DNA of 64,000 nucleotides from PMP191F sp047602185 (GTDB lineage: Bacteria; Bacteroidota; Bacteroidia; Chitinophagales; Chitinophagaceae): positions 4,402,001-4,466,000 of the forward strand of contig JASGHY010000001.1 of assembly GCA_047602185.1 (NCBI GenBank), given 5' to 3'. Position 1 is the first letter of the stretch. Each line of letters starts with the position of its first letter. The notes beneath the pieces are model-generated. The model worked only from the letters and a program-made list of their open reading frames with translations, made no database searches and was not told the DNA's origin. Both the position numbers and the translations under genes were made by a program. Shown one piece after another: positions 1 to 9,391 of this stretch.

Positions 1-827
1 TACAGTCTGTTTTCCCGTGGAAAGGAATTATCAGAAAATGCTACCACAACTCCATTGCAGATAGTGCCCTGGTAGGGCTCATTACCACCACGCATAAGCT
101 GCGTTCTACCTGGTCAACAAAAATAGATCGCTTTGTAACCCCTTCTTCGTTTATACGTTCTAAGCTTCTGAATTCATCATTGTCGATCACCGATCCGGAT
201 AAGATTGTTGTAAAAGGAAATTTCATCGATGACCCGGAAGATGCTCCCCCCTCCGAAAGAAAAGACTTTTTTCTGTTTGTCGGAAGGCTATCAGCCGAAA
301 AGGGAATTCATTTCCTGTTAAGCAGTTTTGCAAAATGGCCACATTTAAAGATCCTTATAGTGGGCGACGGCCCAGATAAAGACGAATTACTGAAACAATA
401 CAGTCAATATCCCAATATCAGCTTCGAAGGAAAAAAAGGGAAGAATGAGGTGTTAGCCCTGATGAAGCAGGCAAAAGCTTTAATATTTCCTTCTATCTGG
501 TACGAAGGGTTGCCACTAACAATCGTTGAAGCATTTGCCAGTGGGCTACCCGTTATTGCTACCAGGTTGGGGGCTATGCAGGAAATGATCTCTCATAAGA
601 TCAACGGTTTCCTTTTTGAAAAAGAAGATCCCGATAGCCTGAAAAGCGCCATTCAAGAAATTAACAGTATGGTGCAGCAGGGCAACTATGCGCTTTATAA
701 CGGGGCCAGAAATATTTTCATGGAACATTATCATGCAGATGTATGCTATAAAAAAATTATGGATATATATACTGCGGCCATCCAGGAACGGAGAATAAAA
801 CAAGTATCTAAGACGAATTCATTCTAA
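1..827 (+). CDS. Glycosyltransferase family 4 (5' end outside window)
   Basis: The reading frame is open from base 3, so the gene begins outside the window; the first internal ATG, at 180, is not its start. The visible part has the end of the GT-B N-terminal domain and a full Glycos_transf_1 domain. The nucleotide-sugar binding face shows VGRLSAEKG, then IVGDGP, and the E-x7-E signature EGLPLTIVE, followed by ASGLPVIAT. Family members transfer a sugar from a nucleotide donor to a growing lipid-linked or surface glycan at the cytoplasmic membrane. Its stop overlaps the start of the next gene by one base (TAATG), which points to translational coupling with the polymerase/ligase-like gene and to a role in exopolysaccharide, capsule or O-antigen synthesis. 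Donor and acceptor cannot be told from the sequence. Confidence 0.9.
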   Translation, partial: QSVFPWKGIIRKCYHNSIADSALVGLITTTHKLRSTWSTKIDRFVTPSSFIRSKLLNSSLSITDPDKIVVKGNFIDDPEDAPPSERKDFFLFVGRLSAEKGIHFLLSSFAKWPHLKILIVGDGPDKDELLKQYSQYPNISFEGKKGKNEVLALMKQAKALIFPSIWYEGLPLTIVEAFASGLPVIATRLGAMQEMISHKINGFLFEKEDPDSLKSAIQEINSMVQQGNYALYNGARNIFMEHYHADVCYKKIMDIYTAAIQERRIKQVSKTNSF

Positions 828-2176
828 TGAAAAGCTATATAAGCAGATTATCCCTTAAGTCAACGCTTCCGGTCTCAACGCTGATCTTATTCATCCTTAT
901 TGCTTTACTTACCGGTACTTTTTTACGCATATCTCTTTTGTTTATTTACCCGGTTATTGCAATACTTGTGATTGAACAGCTAAAGCTGAAACTCATAAGG
1001 AACGTGATCATATTGCTTTTACTGGTATCTGCGGGTCTGCTATTGTCATTTACACATGGTTTCTTTTTGCGGTATAACCTGATGTCTCTATACCATATGA
1101 TCCCCTTCCTGCTATTATTATTTGCTGTTCCTTCCGAAAAGAGCCCTGTGCAATTGCCACTTCTCGAAAAATTCATGACCATTCTTGCCTTGATCGCTCT
1201 TTTAAATAACATGGTGGGCACCTATCAGTTTATTGCAGACCCAACAGATGATAGTTTTAAAGGACTGGTTTCAAGTTTCAGTATCTCCCTATATGTACTT
1301 GTAATTCTTAACATGGTACTATTCTCTTATTATTTTTCTAATTACCTCGAAAAGAAATCTAAAATCCAGCTATGGATCAGTATTTTTTTCCTTTTCAGTG
1401 CTGTAATGGGGTTCTATGGATCGGGACTGGCAGCTTTTATCTGTGCCTTTGTGTTATCATTCCTTCAGCTACGTATTACATCAATTGCCAAAACATTATT
1501 CATATCCGTATTCTCACTTTTACTCATCTACTATTTAACCAAATGGCTCAGGCCCGAAGCCTTATATTATTATGAGGTAAGTGTTCAGCGACTACTGCAG
1601 TTTGACCAACAGACAGGTCCCAGGAAAATAAAATCTTTCTATAACTATTTTAATAACTATCCACCTAATACCAAAGATTTTTTATTAGGATCCGGTCCCG
1701 GCACTTTTAACAGCCGCTCTGCCTTTATGGTGGGTAGCCCCTCCTATTTCACCAAATTTACGTTCTTCAAATCGGCAGAAAAGCCTTATTACTTCAAAAA
1801 CTACGCTTATCCATTATGGAATGAGACCAATACATCCCAGGCCCTTTTTCAGGATGGATTCCGAAATCAGCCTTTCTCATCATTGCTCGCTTTTCTTGGG
1901 GAATATGGTTTGCTTTTTACACTTGCATTTGGGTGGGCTTTATACAAATACCTGAACAGGCTACTACATTACGATACCCGAAAGCAATTCCTGGCAGCCC
2001 GATGGCAGGCAAAATTTCTCGTTTTCTTCATGCTGTTCTTATTGTGTATTGACAACTACTTTGAATATCCTGAAACCATTCTTTTGATCACATTTACACT
2101 TAAGCTGGTTCATATGGAAATCATCAGGAAAAAAGAAAATGAAAATCCCGCTATCGAAAACAACCTTCCGGGTTAA
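827..2176 (+). CDS. O-antigen polymerase/ligase-like membrane protein
   Basis: This 449-residue protein is almost entirely hydrophobic, with roughly ten or more predicted membrane helices. One longer polar stretch at about residues 240-345 contains GSGPGTF. That layout, with helices on both sides of a large periplasmic loop, is typical of the Wzy polymerase / WaaL ligase superfamily, which polymerises or transfers lipid-linked glycan repeats on the periplasmic face. Sequence alone does not separate polymerase from ligase. It is coupled to the upstream glycosyltransferase by a one-base overlap and ends 93 bases before the convergent Wzz-like gene. The C-terminus is charged and Lys/Glu/Asn-rich. 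Confidence 0.75.
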   Translation: MKSYISRLSLKSTLPVSTLILFILIALLTGTFLRISLLFIYPVIAILVIEQLKLKLIRNVIILLLLVSAGLLLSFTHGFFLRYNLMSLYHMIPFLLLLFAVPSEKSPVQLPLLEKFMTILALIALLNNMVGTYQFIADPTDDSFKGLVSSFSISLYVLVILNMVLFSYYFSNYLEKKSKIQLWISIFFLFSAVMGFYGSGLAAFICAFVLSFLQLRITSIAKTLFISVFSLLLIYYLTKWLRPEALYYYEVSVQRLLQFDQQTGPRKIKSFYNYFNNYPPNTKDFLLGSGPGTFNSRSAFMVGSPSYFTKFTFFKSAEKPYYFKNYAYPLWNETNTSQALFQDGFRNQPFSSLLAFLGEYGLLFTLAFGWALYKYLNRLLHYDTRKQFLAARWQAKFLVFFMLFLLCIDNYFEYPETILLITFTLKLVHMEIIRKKENENPAIENNLPG

Positions 2177-2204
2177 AAGTAAATTACATCGACATACATC
2201 ACAT

Positions 2205-2245
2205 AAAAAGCAAAACACCGGTACTGTACCGGTGTTTTGCTTTTT
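2205..2245. terminator. Bidirectional terminator, 20-bp perfect stem
   Basis: The arms at 2205-2224 and 2226-2245 are perfect reverse complements separated by one base. The outer arms are A-tract and T-tract, so the structure can act as an intrinsic terminator on both strands. It lies between the convergent polymerase-like and Wzz-like genes. Confidence 0.85.
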
Positions 2246-2269
2246 ATATTTATAAGTATTTAAAACAGA

Positions 2270-3376
2270 TTAGCTGGATCTCTTTGAGAGCAACTCCTTT
2301 AACTGAAGTGTGTTTAAATACTTAATTAACCTTATCAGTAAAATAAACGAAATAGCGAAGGCCACGCCTATCAGCATACATTTAAAAAAGCTTTGTCTTA
2401 ACACCGTTTGCTTCTGGCCAATTGCTCCAAAAGGCGTGTACACCTGGAGTATATCCTGGTTAATTGAAGCCCTGGAACGCAATGCCGCCAGCTCATCTCT
2501 TATTAACAATACCTTATCGTAAAGATCCAGTTCCGGTGTTCTGAGCAACGATTTATCAAGTAATGTAAGATTGTTATTGCCTCCCTCTTTTGAATTATCT
2601 TCCTGCAGCAACCTTTTATTGTACGTACTGCTTAACGAATCCAACTCGTCCAATGAACGTAATAATAACTTTTCCTGTTCATGCAATGTATTATCCGCGA
2701 TCTCTTTATTGCGTTGGAGAACCGGGTTCTGGGAAACAAGATTTACAAGCCCTTTCTGAAGTTTAGGGAAAATATTCTCTCCTCTGCTAATTGCCGTTAC
2801 CACGTGTAAAGGATAATCGTACCTGGTGAGCTTAGCCTTAAAATCATTAAGTTTAATAGCCTGTGTCCAGAACGTATCCTGCCTGAAGATCTCGTTACGT
2901 CTGTAATTTAAAAAACGCTCCTTGTACAGATCCGTAACAATAAGGTTATTATCTACCGGCTCAGCTTCAAAGCTCTCAAGATCCAAAGCTTCTTTTGCAG
3001 AAATATCAAAGATGCGTGTTAGTTCATTAGTCTGTCCCTGTTTTATTAATGCATTCAGGTAATCAACGGAGTTATATAATTCTCTGGAGCTCTCAAAATT
3101 GGTTCTTACTGTAGCATCGGAATAGTACTTGAACATACTTCCCATGTTAATAAAAAAGCCGTAGCCCAAGCCTACAATAGCTCCTATAACCAGCCAGATT
3201 ATATTCTCTTTTATAAAAAGAAGTACAATCAGAAGTCCCCGGAAAACTGCGACGAAAGCTGAACCTATGGATTGAAATAAATTCTGTATTGCTTTTCCTG
3301 CTTTATAAAGCAGTACTCCAAGATCAATATCATTGGTGTTTTTCGGAGAATTTGAATCTTTTTGAATAGAGTCCAT
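2270..3376 (-). CDS. Wzz/chain-length-determinant-like membrane protein
   Basis: This 368-residue protein has an N-terminal cytoplasmic segment, a hydrophobic region at about residues 44-75, a long polar and partly coiled-coil periplasmic domain (about 80-330), and a second membrane helix at about 335-358 followed by a short basic tail. Two helices flanking a coiled-coil periplasmic domain is the topology of Wzz polysaccharide co-polymerases, which set glycan chain length. The neighbouring polymerase-like and glycosyltransferase genes fit, although this gene is convergent to them and must be transcribed separately. A TATTTTTG promoter-like motif at 3396-3403 lies about 20 bases before the ATG. 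A structural role in another envelope complex cannot be excluded. Confidence 0.65.
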   Translation of the reverse strand: MDSIQKDSNSPKNTNDIDLGVLLYKAGKAIQNLFQSIGSAFVAVFRGLLIVLLFIKENIIWLVIGAIVGLGYGFFINMGSMFKYYSDATVRTNFESSRELYNSVDYLNALIKQGQTNELTRIFDISAKEALDLESFEAEPVDNNLIVTDLYKERFLNYRRNEIFRQDTFWTQAIKLNDFKAKLTRYDYPLHVVTAISRGENIFPKLQKGLVNLVSQNPVLQRNKEIADNTLHEQEKLLLRSLDELDSLSSTYNKRLLQEDNSKEGGNNNLTLLDKSLLRTPELDLYDKVLLIRDELAALRSRASINQDILQVYTPFGAIGQKQTVLRQSFFKCMLIGVAFAISFILLIRLIKYLNTLQLKELLSKRSS

Positions 3377-3747
3377 GCGTAGAGATAAGTTTCGCCAAAA
3401 ATATATGATTTGTCAATAGTAAAACATTGTGCTACTAAATTTTACACTATATATAAAAAATTATCTATACTATAAATTATTGTGCTTTGGAACCCCGTAT
3501 ACTCTATGTCTTCTTAGCTGAGACTATTGATTCCGGCGGGGGTATCCACCTGATAAAGCCTTCATTAGGCTCTTTCTTAAATAACAGTGAATGCATACTC
3601 CTGATAACTGTTACTGCTTATTAATCAGGCCACCATCTCCTTAATATTCATGCTATAAGCCCAAACAGACAATATCTTCCTGATTTTCCCGAACTTGTAT
3701 GATATTTTGCTTTAAACTTCCGGCAAACTCAACTGTTATAGCTAATT
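3377..3747. other. Intergenic region, divergent promoters
   Basis: This 371-base non-coding stretch lies between the Wzz-like gene (minus) and the ABC exporter (plus). I see a TATTTTTG motif for the minus gene at 3396-3403 and a small hairpin around 3563-3580. No open frame or RNA gene is convincing. Confidence 0.5.
3396..3403 (-). promoter_or_regulatory. TATTTTTG -7 promoter motif for the Wzz-like gene
   Basis: The minus strand matches the Bacteroidota TAnnTTTG -7 element about 20 bases upstream of the ATG at 3376. No clear -33 element is seen. Confidence 0.5.
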
Positions 3748-5538
3748 ATGAAAATTCTTTTCACGTACTTAAAGCCCTACCGCTGGCTGGTGGCACTTAC
3801 CATGCTGCTGACAGCTATCAATACTGGTGTATCCCTGCTTGACCCAATTCTTTTCGGAAAACTGGTAAGCCTTGCAGATTCCTATCTCAACCACAAGCTT
3901 CCTGCGAAATTTGATTATTTTATGACCTTCTCCTGGAAAACACCCGGGGTGGTCTATATCATCATCCTGTCTATGTCGGTGGCAATGATCAGCCGCATAG
4001 CCAAGAACTTCCAGGATTATTTTCTGAATGTAATTATCCAGAAGTTCGGGGCCAGGGTATTTACCGATGGACTGAAACATGCCATGAAACTGCCTTACCA
4101 GGAGTTTGAGGACCAACGCAGCGGCGAAACCCTGAGCATTCTTCAAAAAGTGCGTACCGATACAGAGCGGTTCATGAATTACATGATCAATGTACTCTTC
4201 AGTGTAATTGTGGGTGTGCTATTTGTATGTATTTACGCCGGAGTATGGATCCACTGGACTGTTCCTGTTGCTTACTTTGTCGGCATTATTTTACTGACCC
4301 TTATTACGAACGTACTGAGCAAGAAAGTAAAAACAATCCAGAAAACAATTGTAGCCCAAACCACAGCACTGGCAGGTTCCACTACCGAATCATTAAGAAA
4401 CATTGAGCTTGTAAAAAGCCTGGGGCTTACCAACCAGGAAGTAGAAAGGCTCAATAAAAACACTTATAAAATCCTTGGCCTTGAATTAACCAAGGTAAAA
4501 CGCATCCGTAGTATCAGCTTTGTACAGGGCACCTTTGTAAATACCCTGCGGCAGGTTATTCTTTTTATCCTGATGTGGCTCATATTCCGTCATGAAATGA
4601 CTTCCGGACAGCTGGTAACCATGCAGATCTATTCTTTCTTTGTATTTGGACCCTTGCAGGAGATTGGTAATATCCTGCTTTCTTACCGCGAAGCAGAAGC
4701 CTCTCTTAATAATTTCAACAACCTGATGAACAAGCAGCCGGAACAGCAACCAGCTAATGCAAAACACCTCGGCCCTGTTCAGACACTGGAGTTCAGTGAA
4801 GTTGGTTTCAAACACCAGACTGCCCGTCAACGTGCTATTGATAATATTAATTTCTCTGCCCGTATTGGCGAAACCATCGCATTTGTTGGTCCTTCCGGTT
4901 CCGGTAAAACAACGCTGATGAAACTGCTGGTAGGCTTATACCGCCCTCAGCAGGGAAAGATCCTGTACAATGGTATTGATGAAACCTCTATCAACTTTGA
5001 AGACCTGCGTAACCAGATTGGCTTTGTAACGCAGGATACACAATTGTTCTCTGGCACCATCAGGGAAAACCTGGTGTTTGTAAACACCTCGGCAACTGAT
5101 GAAGACCTGTTGCGTGTATTGAACCAGGCCTCTTGTCAAAACCTGCTGTCCCGTGCAGAAAAAGGATTGGAAACAATGATTGGCGAGGGCGGCCTTAAAC
5201 TATCCGGGGGTGAAAAACAACGCCTGTCTATTGCCCGCGCACTGTTGCGTCACCCACGTTTGCTGATCTTCGATGAGGCTACCTCTGCATTGGACTCCCT
5301 TACAGAAGAAGAGATCACCAATACCATTAAAGAAGTTTCTTCACAGCGCGACCAGATCACGATCCTCATTGCACACAGGCTTTCTACCATTATGCATGCA
5401 GATCGCATTTATGTGCTGGAAAAAGGAGATGTGGTAGAGACGGGTACACACGAGAGCCTGTTAACAGAAAAAGGGTTGTATTATGCCATGTGGCGTCAGC
5501 AGATCGGTGAGCGTAAAAAGACCGGTGCCATTGCCTGA
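3748..5538 (+). CDS. ABC exporter, fused permease and ATPase (MsbA/LipA type)
   Basis: This 596-residue half-transporter has six predicted membrane helices in the first ~320 residues (type I exporter fold) and an ATPase domain from about 345. Walker A GPSGSGKTT lies at about 381-389, the signature LSGGEKQR at about 484-491, Walker B LLIFDEAT at about 505-512, and the H-loop histidine in IAHRLST. It should act as a homodimer in the inner membrane, using ATP to export a lipid, peptide or drug. It is followed 58 bases later by a DUF983 gene with its own promoter motif. The substrate is unknown; proximity to the polysaccharide genes is only weak evidence for a glycolipid. Confidence 0.9.
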   Translation: MKILFTYLKPYRWLVALTMLLTAINTGVSLLDPILFGKLVSLADSYLNHKLPAKFDYFMTFSWKTPGVVYIIILSMSVAMISRIAKNFQDYFLNVIIQKFGARVFTDGLKHAMKLPYQEFEDQRSGETLSILQKVRTDTERFMNYMINVLFSVIVGVLFVCIYAGVWIHWTVPVAYFVGIILLTLITNVLSKKVKTIQKTIVAQTTALAGSTTESLRNIELVKSLGLTNQEVERLNKNTYKILGLELTKVKRIRSISFVQGTFVNTLRQVILFILMWLIFRHEMTSGQLVTMQIYSFFVFGPLQEIGNILLSYREAEASLNNFNNLMNKQPEQQPANAKHLGPVQTLEFSEVGFKHQTARQRAIDNINFSARIGETIAFVGPSGSGKTTLMKLLVGLYRPQQGKILYNGIDETSINFEDLRNQIGFVTQDTQLFSGTIRENLVFVNTSATDEDLLRVLNQASCQNLLSRAEKGLETMIGEGGLKLSGGEKQRLSIARALLRHPRLLIFDEATSALDSLTEEEITNTIKEVSSQRDQITILIAHRLSTIMHADRIYVLEKGDVVETGTHESLLTEKGLYYAMWRQQIGERKKTGAIA

Positions 5539-5571
5539 TAGTAACACAACTTCCTTCTGAAGTGATTTTTG

Positions 5572-5580
5572 TACCTTTGC
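5572..5580 (+). promoter_or_regulatory. TACCTTTGC -7 promoter motif for DUF983 gene
   Basis: This is an exact TAnnTTTGC element 16 bases before the ATG at 5597. It suggests the DUF983 gene has its own promoter rather than relying only on read-through from the ABC exporter. Confidence 0.7.
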
Positions 5581-5596
5581 TACTCATTTTTGAAGC

Positions 5597-6064
5597 ATGG
5601 CCAAAGATTCATCAAAACCCAACTATTTCTGGAGCATTCTTACAATGAAATGTCCTCGTTGCAGAAGAGGGCCAATGTTCAAGAATAAGAATCCCTGGAA
5701 TCTTAAGAAGGCTTTTGATATGCCGGAAAAATGCCCGGAATGCGGTCAGCCCTACGAACTGGAAGTAGGCTTCTGGTACGGCACAGGCTATGTAAGCTAT
5801 GCATTATCCGTAGCTCTGTCTGTAGCCACCTTTGTAGCCTGGTATGTATTGATCGGCATGTCTACATCCGACAATCGTTTCTTCTGGTGGCTTGGTATCA
5901 ATATCTTCCTGCTGATAGTACTGCAACCCTGGCTAATGCGTATCAGCAGGGTTATCTATCTCTATTTCTTTGTTCGCTATGACCCCAATTACAAAGAAAC
6001 CAAGGTGAAGACCTTCGATTACGAGACCGGCTCCTATTACAAGGAGGATGAGAAAAAGGACTAA
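5597..6064 (+). CDS. DUF983 family membrane protein
   Basis: This 155-residue protein has two CxxC pairs near the N-terminus (CPRC and CPEC), consistent with a small zinc ribbon on the cytoplasmic side. Two hydrophobic helices and a basic/acidic tail follow. The arrangement matches the DUF983 family, whose function is not established. A strong TACCTTTGC motif precedes it. Its last four bases overlap the end of the convergent DUF2721 gene, so the two 3' ends share sequence and no terminator hairpin separates them. Confidence 0.85.
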   Translation: MAKDSSKPNYFWSILTMKCPRCRRGPMFKNKNPWNLKKAFDMPEKCPECGQPYELEVGFWYGTGYVSYALSVALSVATFVAWYVLIGMSTSDNRFFWWLGINIFLLIVLQPWLMRISRVIYLYFFVRYDPNYKETKVKTFDYETGSYYKEDEKKD

Positions 6065-6516
6065 CGATCGTTACGATCATCTTTTGCACGCAGTATATTC
6101 ACAAAGAGATTGCTGTCATTCGACAGTTCTTCAATATCTCTTAATACCACCTCCAGCGCGCGGGTGCTTAGCGTTATTTCAATCAACGAAAGTATCAGCG
6201 ATATAACAAATGCAATAATGCTAAAGGCAAAAATGATATAGGCAGCTTCATTCCAGCCCCTGAAGATACAGAACATACATACTACACAAAACAGGAAACT
6301 GATGACGCCTGCCCCTTGCATGGAACGTATCAACCGGATACGTGTGCGCAGATTGCGTATCTGCTCAATAAGGTGTTTCTGATTCGCATCTTTCTGATAC
6401 TTCTCGTGCAGGTTGCGGATAAGACTGGCCAGTGCCAGGAAACGATTGGTATAAGCAAGCATCAACAAAGAAATAGCGGGAAACAATAATGCCGGTGTAG
6501 TAATAGACAACTCCAT
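6061..6516 (-). CDS. DUF2721 family membrane protein
   Basis: This 151-residue protein has an N-terminal hydrophobic segment with the family-typical TTPALLFPAISLLMLAYTNR, a basic/polar amphipathic stretch at about 35-62, and two further membrane helices at about 70-118. These match DUF2721, a family of unknown function in many Gram-negative bacteria. The stop codon overlaps the DUF983 stop by four bases in a tail-to-tail layout. Confidence 0.8.
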   Translation of the reverse strand: MELSITTPALLFPAISLLMLAYTNRFLALASLIRNLHEKYQKDANQKHLIEQIRNLRTRIRLIRSMQGAGVISFLFCVVCMFCIFRGWNEAAYIIFAFSIIAFVISLILSLIEITLSTRALEVVLRDIEELSNDSNLFVNILRAKDDRNDR

Positions 6517-6660
6517 ATGCAGGGTTTGATACTTAAAAGTACAGGTTTCACTTTATATACGCAGGTCTTGTTCTTTGCCAATCAATAACCCTGCCTTACA
6601 AGATCAATCTCACCATCATATCACCAATCCCTGAGATCCATCCTAATCCATCAATCTGTG

Positions 6661-6693
6661 TTAAAAAGAGAAGGCCCCGCAAAAGCAGGGCCT
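6661..6693 (-). terminator. Terminator of the TonB-dependent receptor gene
   Basis: On the minus strand a GC-rich stem (GGCCCTGC/GCGGGGCC with an AT loop) is followed by TTCTCTTTTT. It lies about 120 bases after the receptor stop at 6815. Confidence 0.75.
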
Positions 6694-6814
6694 CATCAAG
6701 TCCTATGAGAATGGGTTAGTAAGCCAATTCAACCTACTAACGCTCCATATATTATAATTAGTATGTTCCCTACCCCTTAATCATGGCTATACCGTTATAA
6801 ACAGGCTTATTATA

Positions 6815-9259
6815 CTATTTACCAACTGCAAACGACAGGGGTACATTCAGTTTGATACTGAAGTTGCGACCCATATTATACACGCCCATACGACCTGTAA
6901 CAAGGTTCTCAGGTGCATATTTCAACCTGCTCAGGTGATTCTGGTAAGCCACATCACCAATGTTGTTAGCTGCCAGGTATAAGCTGAATAAGGTTTTCCC
7001 TTTAGCCATGAAATCAGCGCCCACACCGGCATTCACCAATGTATAACCGGGCGTAGCTGTTTCTGTATTAAAGCCGGTAAAGGGATGGTTCTGTGCAAAA
7101 GTGTTATCTAATTCAGCACGCAAAAACATATTGCGTACAGCTTTTCCTTTTTTAAAGAAGTCGGCCCTTACCTGGTTTATCAGGCGTGCAGCAGGTACAA
7201 ACGAAAGGTTCTTGCTTCCATCCTGCTCTTCACTCAGTACACCTCTTACCCATGAAAAAGTGTTTTCAATATGCAACCAGTCAAGCGGGTGCGGGTGAAT
7301 ATCCAGGTTGGCCTCAACACCATACAGGCTGGCATTGTTCTGGTCAAAACGGAAAGCATACAGGTTGTTTGAACCATCTACTATAATAGAATCTCCGCCC
7401 AGTACAGAAGACAGTTTCCTGTAGTAGATAAAATTACTAACGTGATTATAAAACAGGCTCACCGCCATTGACACGTGTTCTGTTCCTACTTCCACGCCGG
7501 CATCTACCTGCCAGCTATTCTCAGATTTCAGGTTCTGCTCGCCATACTCATAACGATTGGTTCCTTCATGTGCACCATTGCTGGCAAGCTCTGGTATACT
7601 GGGCGAACGGAAACCTTTCGCAACATTGAATTTGAATGTTACTGCTTTTGAAGCCTCATAACTCAGACCGAGGCTACCGGATACATTATGAAAGTCTTTG
7701 GTAAAATACTCAAACTTAATATCACCACCATCTTCCATTTCTTTTGAATCAACAGAACGGTTATCGTAACGAATACCACCACTCAGCGTTAATTTGTCAA
7801 TACGTTTCTGAGTATAAACAAATCCACCAATATCAAACAGTGAATAGTCCGGTATCAATGCCTCCACACCCTTATTGGTATTGGTCTGCTGCATGCCATT
7901 TACACCAATGGTGGTTTTCCAGTTATTCTTTTCCGCCAGGTGATACTGCACATTATAGTTCACCGTCTTCAGGTCAAAATATAATTCTTTCTCATCCGGC
8001 TCCAGTACATTACCAAACTCCTGGCGCTGGTTACGCTGGTAACCTACAGTTACAGTCAGCCTGTCCTTGCCAATATTGAAACTGTTATCTGTTGCAACCT
8101 TAAAGTGCTGAATACGCTGGTGAGGCACAGTAGGATCGGTTGATTTAAAATCCTTATCAGTAGCTATCTCCTCTTCTTCATTGCCATTATCGTTTACCAG
8201 CTTCAGGAATTTGCCGGTAGCATCATCCCTGTCACCTTCCACCAACCCAATACGCTGGTCAAAATTGCTGGCATACAGGTGGCTGAAACCCCAGTGTTTA
8301 TTAATGTCTACATAACCACCAAAATCCCTTTCATTGAATTTGGAGTTAAATACATAGCCATCATACTTGTTCTTATAATCAGCGGCAGCTTTGTACGAAC
8401 CATAAACTCCCCATATAAAACCATTCTGGTTACCCCCGATATCAGCATGCATACCACGCATCCTGTTATTGGTTTGATAAGTACCAAATACATTGCCTTT
8501 AATGGTTCCTTCATCTGCCGGTTGTATCGAAATAATATTTACCACACCCGCCAGCGCATCGCTCCCATACATCAAAGAAGCAGGGCCTTTTAATACTTCT
8601 GCCTTACTTACGTTAAACTCATCAATTTCAATTCCATGCTCATCACCCCACTGCTGTCCTTCCTGACGAATACCATCGTTTACCACTACTACACGGTTGT
8701 AACCCAGGCCCCTGATCACCGGTTTTGAAATAGCAGGACCGGTTGACACCTGCGATACACCTGCAGTATGCGATATCGCATCAATAAGATTGGTGGAAAC
8801 ACCAGCCAGCAGATCAGTCTTCTTAAGGATACTTACAGGCACAGGTGTTCTTTTTACAGAGGTAGCAGAAGATACGCCGGTTACAGTTACCGCATCATTC
8901 TCTACAGATGACATGGACAAGGAGAAATCCTTCTGAACATTTCCGGACAAGGTTACTGTTTCAGTAAGAGAAGCATATCCAAGAAAACTTACTTCCAGCA
9001 GGTACTTACCCTTGGGTATATTGCGGATGATATACTCACCTTGCTTGTTGGCAGCGGTACCAACTTTCAGATCAGGGAAAAACACAGAGGCGCCGGGCAA
9101 AGGTTCGCCGGTCTTGGCATCAGTGATCTTTCCGGTCAGCACCACGTTATTGTCGGGCTCAGAATAAGATACAGGTATATTACGGGTAGCTTGTTGCGCA
9201 AATAATACATTCATGAACGACGGTAAGCACACCGCCACTAAAATCACAATCTTTTTCAT
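6815..9259 (-). CDS. TonB-dependent outer membrane receptor, probably metal-related
   Basis: I use the ATG at 9259 (814 residues), which begins directly with a signal peptide ending near LFAQQ; an upstream in-frame TTG adds ten unlikely residues. A CarboxypepD_reg domain (about 35-115) is followed by a plug domain with PVIRGLGYNRVVVVNDGIRQ and VLKGPASLMYGSDALAGVVNI, then a 22-strand-type barrel to the C-terminus. The plug motif QQWGDEHGIEID and the companion small gene upstream are reminiscent of metal-uptake (zinc/copper-type) receptors, but that is inference. It should import a ligand across the outer membrane with TonB-ExbBD. It has its own terminator. Confidence 0.88.
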   Translation of the reverse strand: MKKIVILVAVCLPSFMNVLFAQQATRNIPVSYSEPDNNVVLTGKITDAKTGEPLPGASVFFPDLKVGTAANKQGEYIIRNIPKGKYLLEVSFLGYASLTETVTLSGNVQKDFSLSMSSVENDAVTVTGVSSATSVKRTPVPVSILKKTDLLAGVSTNLIDAISHTAGVSQVSTGPAISKPVIRGLGYNRVVVVNDGIRQEGQQWGDEHGIEIDEFNVSKAEVLKGPASLMYGSDALAGVVNIISIQPADEGTIKGNVFGTYQTNNRMRGMHADIGGNQNGFIWGVYGSYKAAADYKNKYDGYVFNSKFNERDFGGYVDINKHWGFSHLYASNFDQRIGLVEGDRDDATGKFLKLVNDNGNEEEEIATDKDFKSTDPTVPHQRIQHFKVATDNSFNIGKDRLTVTVGYQRNQRQEFGNVLEPDEKELYFDLKTVNYNVQYHLAEKNNWKTTIGVNGMQQTNTNKGVEALIPDYSLFDIGGFVYTQKRIDKLTLSGGIRYDNRSVDSKEMEDGGDIKFEYFTKDFHNVSGSLGLSYEASKAVTFKFNVAKGFRSPSIPELASNGAHEGTNRYEYGEQNLKSENSWQVDAGVEVGTEHVSMAVSLFYNHVSNFIYYRKLSSVLGGDSIIVDGSNNLYAFRFDQNNASLYGVEANLDIHPHPLDWLHIENTFSWVRGVLSEEQDGSKNLSFVPAARLINQVRADFFKKGKAVRNMFLRAELDNTFAQNHPFTGFNTETATPGYTLVNAGVGADFMAKGKTLFSLYLAANNIGDVAYQNHLSRLKYAPENLVTGRMGVYNMGRNFSIKLNVPLSFAVGK

Positions 9260-9391
9260 TACAGGTTTTTTGATACTCAGGAAACTCAATAACAGCCTTA
9301 TGATAACCCTTATAGCATCGACAGTGCCTTATCAGCAACATGCATGCTTCCAATACCGGGCATTCAATAAAAAAACAAACAGCTATTGCTG

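Noticed and set aside
3480..3620. Possible riboswitch or small RNA upstream of the ABC exporter
   Set aside because: Only weak hairpins are visible and no known conserved core could be recognised.
9257..9289. Longer N-terminus for the first TonB receptor
   Set aside because: It would begin at TTG and place ten extra residues before a normal signal peptide; the ATG at 9259 fits better.
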